DNA from: Streptomyces lincolnensis
GTDB taxonomy: Bacteria; Actinomycetota; Actinomycetes; Streptomycetales; Streptomycetaceae
DNA: 64,000 nt
Reading direction: 5' to 3'
Assembly: GCF_021173675.1 (NCBI RefSeq)
Contig: NZ_JAIHON010000010.1
Location: 62,001-126,000 of the forward strand
Numbering within the stretch: position 1 is the stretch's first letter; every line of letters starts with the position of its first letter. The notes under the pieces are model-generated. The model was not told where the DNA came from and did not search any database. It worked only from the letters and a program-made list of their open reading frames with translations. Position numbers and translations under genes: made by a program. Positions 62,859-64,000 of this stretch are shown one piece after another.

Positions 62859-63536
62859 TCACCAGGTGTCGATACGGCGGCCTGTGACGGCGGTGAGTTC
62901 GACGCGGATCCAAAGGTCCCGCCCGCTCCCGGCCCACGGCTCGCTGTAGGCGCGCTCGACGAGACGGCGTACGGCGTCGCGGTCGGTCACCGCCGCGGCC
63001 CGCCCGCGCACCAGGACGCTCCACCCCTGGCTCAACGCGTCGTCCACGCGGTCTACCTCGAAGGACACCTCCCGGTCGAGTCCCCGTGTCGGCACAGAGT
63101 CCTGCCGGGTCCGGAACACCAGCGCGTCGTCGACGACGGAGTAGTTGACGGGAACGACGAGGGGTGCGGCGCCGGTCGGTATCGCCACGCGGCCCACGCC
63201 GTGGGTGGAGAGCAGTCGGCGGCACTCCTGCTCGCTCAGTTCGGTCAGGTGGGGAGTCCGGGCGGCACGCCCCACACCGGCCGGCAGGCCGACGTTGCCG
63301 CCGCCGAGTTCCGTCGTGGTGGTCCGCAGGGCTCCGGCCAACCGGAGCAGGGTGTCCGCCTCCGGCACAGCCGTGCTGTGCTCCTCCAGGCGGGCGAGAC
63401 AGCTCGGGGCCATGCCCGTGCGGAACGCGAGTTCCTCCAGGGTGATCCCCAGTTCCGTGCGCCGCCTCTGGATGCGGCGTCCGAGGTCCCCCTGTGGAGG
63501 TTGGCCGGCGCCGTACGACGATGTCGGGTCGGTCAT
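62859..63536 (-). CDS. Helix-turn-helix / PPOX-fold fusion protein (copy 2)
   Basis: A 225-residue homologue of the protein at 16596. An XRE-type HTH (about 17-75, LGRRIQRRRTELGITLEELAFRTG) precedes a PPOX split barrel (about 95-215, STHGVGRVAIPT, VVPVNYSVVDDALVFRT, GWSVLVRGRAAAV, WAGSGRDLWIRVEL). The two proteins share domain order and motif spacing, so they are paralogues. A box lies 90 bp upstream. A redox- or cofactor-responsive regulator is likely. Confidence 0.88.
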   Translation of the reverse strand: MTDPTSSYGAGQPPQGDLGRRIQRRRTELGITLEELAFRTGMAPSCLARLEEHSTAVPEADTLLRLAGALRTTTTELGGGNVGLPAGVGRAARTPHLTELSEQECRRLLSTHGVGRVAIPTGAAPLVVPVNYSVVDDALVFRTRQDSVPTRGLDREVSFEVDRVDDALSQGWSVLVRGRAAAVTDRDAVRRLVERAYSEPWAGSGRDLWIRVELTAVTGRRIDTW

Positions 63537-63625
63537 GATCCCTCACTCCTCGTCGGGTCCGCAGGAGAAGATCTTCTGCTCTGGCCCCGTATTTTCAGCA
63601 TGTAAGGGGTCGTCGGACTCCGCTT

Positions 63626-63639
63626 GGGCCATACGGCCC
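63626..63639. promoter_or_regulatory. DosR/OsdR-like box
   Basis: GGGCCATACGGCCC, a full match, 90 bp upstream of the minus-strand HTH-PPOX start. A weak GGGTCGTCGGACTC lies 19 bp to its left. Confidence 0.62.
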
Positions 63640-63708
63640 TTGTCTCCTGCCCAGTTTTCGCGGACCTGCTGAGGGGCCTGCCGAGGGACAGGTCGTCGTG
63701 GTCCGCAC

Positions 63709-64000
63709 TCACCCGCCCGTGAGGTCCGGGCGGACCAGCGTGCCGGACCTGCCGTGCACGATCTCGTACGCCGCGTCGAGCGCGCCGATCGCGGCCAGGC
63801 CGCCCGTACGCTCCACGAACCGGGCCGCCGCCTCGGTCTTGGGCCTCATCGAATCGTCGGGAAAGGTGCCGCGGCGCAGTTCGGCGGGCGTGGCGTCGAG
63901 TACGGGCTGCTGGTCCGGGGTGCCGAAGGCGGAGTAGACGCAGGGGACGTCGGTGAGGATGAGCAGGAAGTCGGCCTTGAGGTCCTCGGCGAGCAGGGCC
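63709..64000 (-). CDS. arcC: Carbamate kinase, C-terminal part (5' end outside window)
   Basis: The minus-strand frame is open from the right edge to a TGA at 63709-63711, giving about 97 residues: LLAEDLKADFLLILTDVPCVYSAFG, then DATPAELRRGTFPDDSM, RPKTEAAARFVERTGGLAAIG and the end VHGRSGTLVRPDLTGG. These are the closing segments of carbamate kinase, which makes ATP and carbamate from carbamoyl phosphate. With an arginine deiminase pathway it would supply ATP without respiration; the other genes of that pathway, if present, lie to the right. Confidence 0.85.
   Translation of the reverse strand, partial: ALLAEDLKADFLLILTDVPCVYSAFGTPDQQPVLDATPAELRRGTFPDDSMRPKTEAAARFVERTGGLAAIGALDAAYEIVHGRSGTLVRPDLTGG

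Noticed and set aside
60886..63546. An 886-codon minus-strand frame
   Set aside because: It is the shadow of the SulP transporter and the HTH-PPOX gene in another frame and carries no recognisable motif.

Overview
The window is very GC-rich DNA from a high-GC actinomycete, almost certainly a Streptomyces or close relative. The evidence is extreme third-position G/C, frequent GTG starts with AGGAGG-like ribosome binding sites, and protein families typical of streptomycetes. From about 6.1 kb to the right edge it is one dense stress/hypoxia-dormancy island that resembles the DosR (DevR) regulon of Mycobacterium tuberculosis and the OsdR-controlled region of Streptomyces coelicolor. It holds ten universal stress proteins (USP), three Acg-type nitroreductase-like proteins, three CBS-BON proteins, two Rv1733c-like membrane proteins, an Hsp20, four PPOX-fold flavin-type proteins (two fused to a helix-turn-helix), two DoxX proteins and a DevS/DosT-like GAF-GAF histidine kinase.

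Layout. 1-758: 3' end of a flotillin-like SPFH gene with a strong terminator. 840-5706: a large DNA-repair-type ATPase gene broken by a one-base frameshift. 5707-6177: a stretch with no recognisable gene, at the island border. 6178-13428: CBS-BON, cNMP-binding, DoxX, USPs, Zn-alcohol dehydrogenase and PPK2. 13528-19000: Rv1733c-like, Acg, a second Zn-dehydrogenase, HTH-PPOX, USP and PPOX. 19112-25792: GAPDH, the sensor kinase, a USP, DUF4389-type membrane proteins, CBS-BON and Rv1733c-like. 25909-29828: Hsp20, AdhE and a possible ribosome-hibernation protein. 30123-33505: Acg, PPOX, USP, DoxX. 33569-38327: a rearranged polysaccharide synthase fused to an acyltransferase, a GerMN/Gmad2-type lipoprotein and a small membrane protein. 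38402-45797: USPs, CBS-BON, a GH65 phosphorylase with beta-phosphoglucomutase, and Acg. 45820-52371: a minus-strand operon of USP, P1B-5-type metal ATPase with a C-terminal hemerythrin domain, and an ABC-2 exporter. 52646-62769: USP, a P2-type cation ATPase, pyruvate formate-lyase, its activase, oleate hydratase and SulP. 62859-64000: HTH-PPOX and the 3' end of a carbamate kinase gene.

The most informative non-coding signal is a degenerate palindrome, GGGCC-N4-GGCCC (with GGGAC/GTCCC variants), found in front of most transcription units. It usually occurs as two copies whose starts lie 20-22 bp apart, two helical turns. It has the same architecture as the DosR/DevR box and suggests that one phosphorylated NarL-type regulator drives nearly the whole island. 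No response regulator gene is visible in the window, so the kinase here lacks its expected partner.

Together the genes look like a program for surviving oxygen limitation: redox and flavin enzymes, polyphosphate-based nucleotide recharging, phosphorolytic sugar use, glycolysis (GAPDH), mixed-acid fermentation (PFL, activase, AdhE), possible carbamoyl-phosphate-derived ATP, protein and ribosome protection, and ion homeostasis. All families and sites were assigned by reading the sequence and translations; no database search was run.
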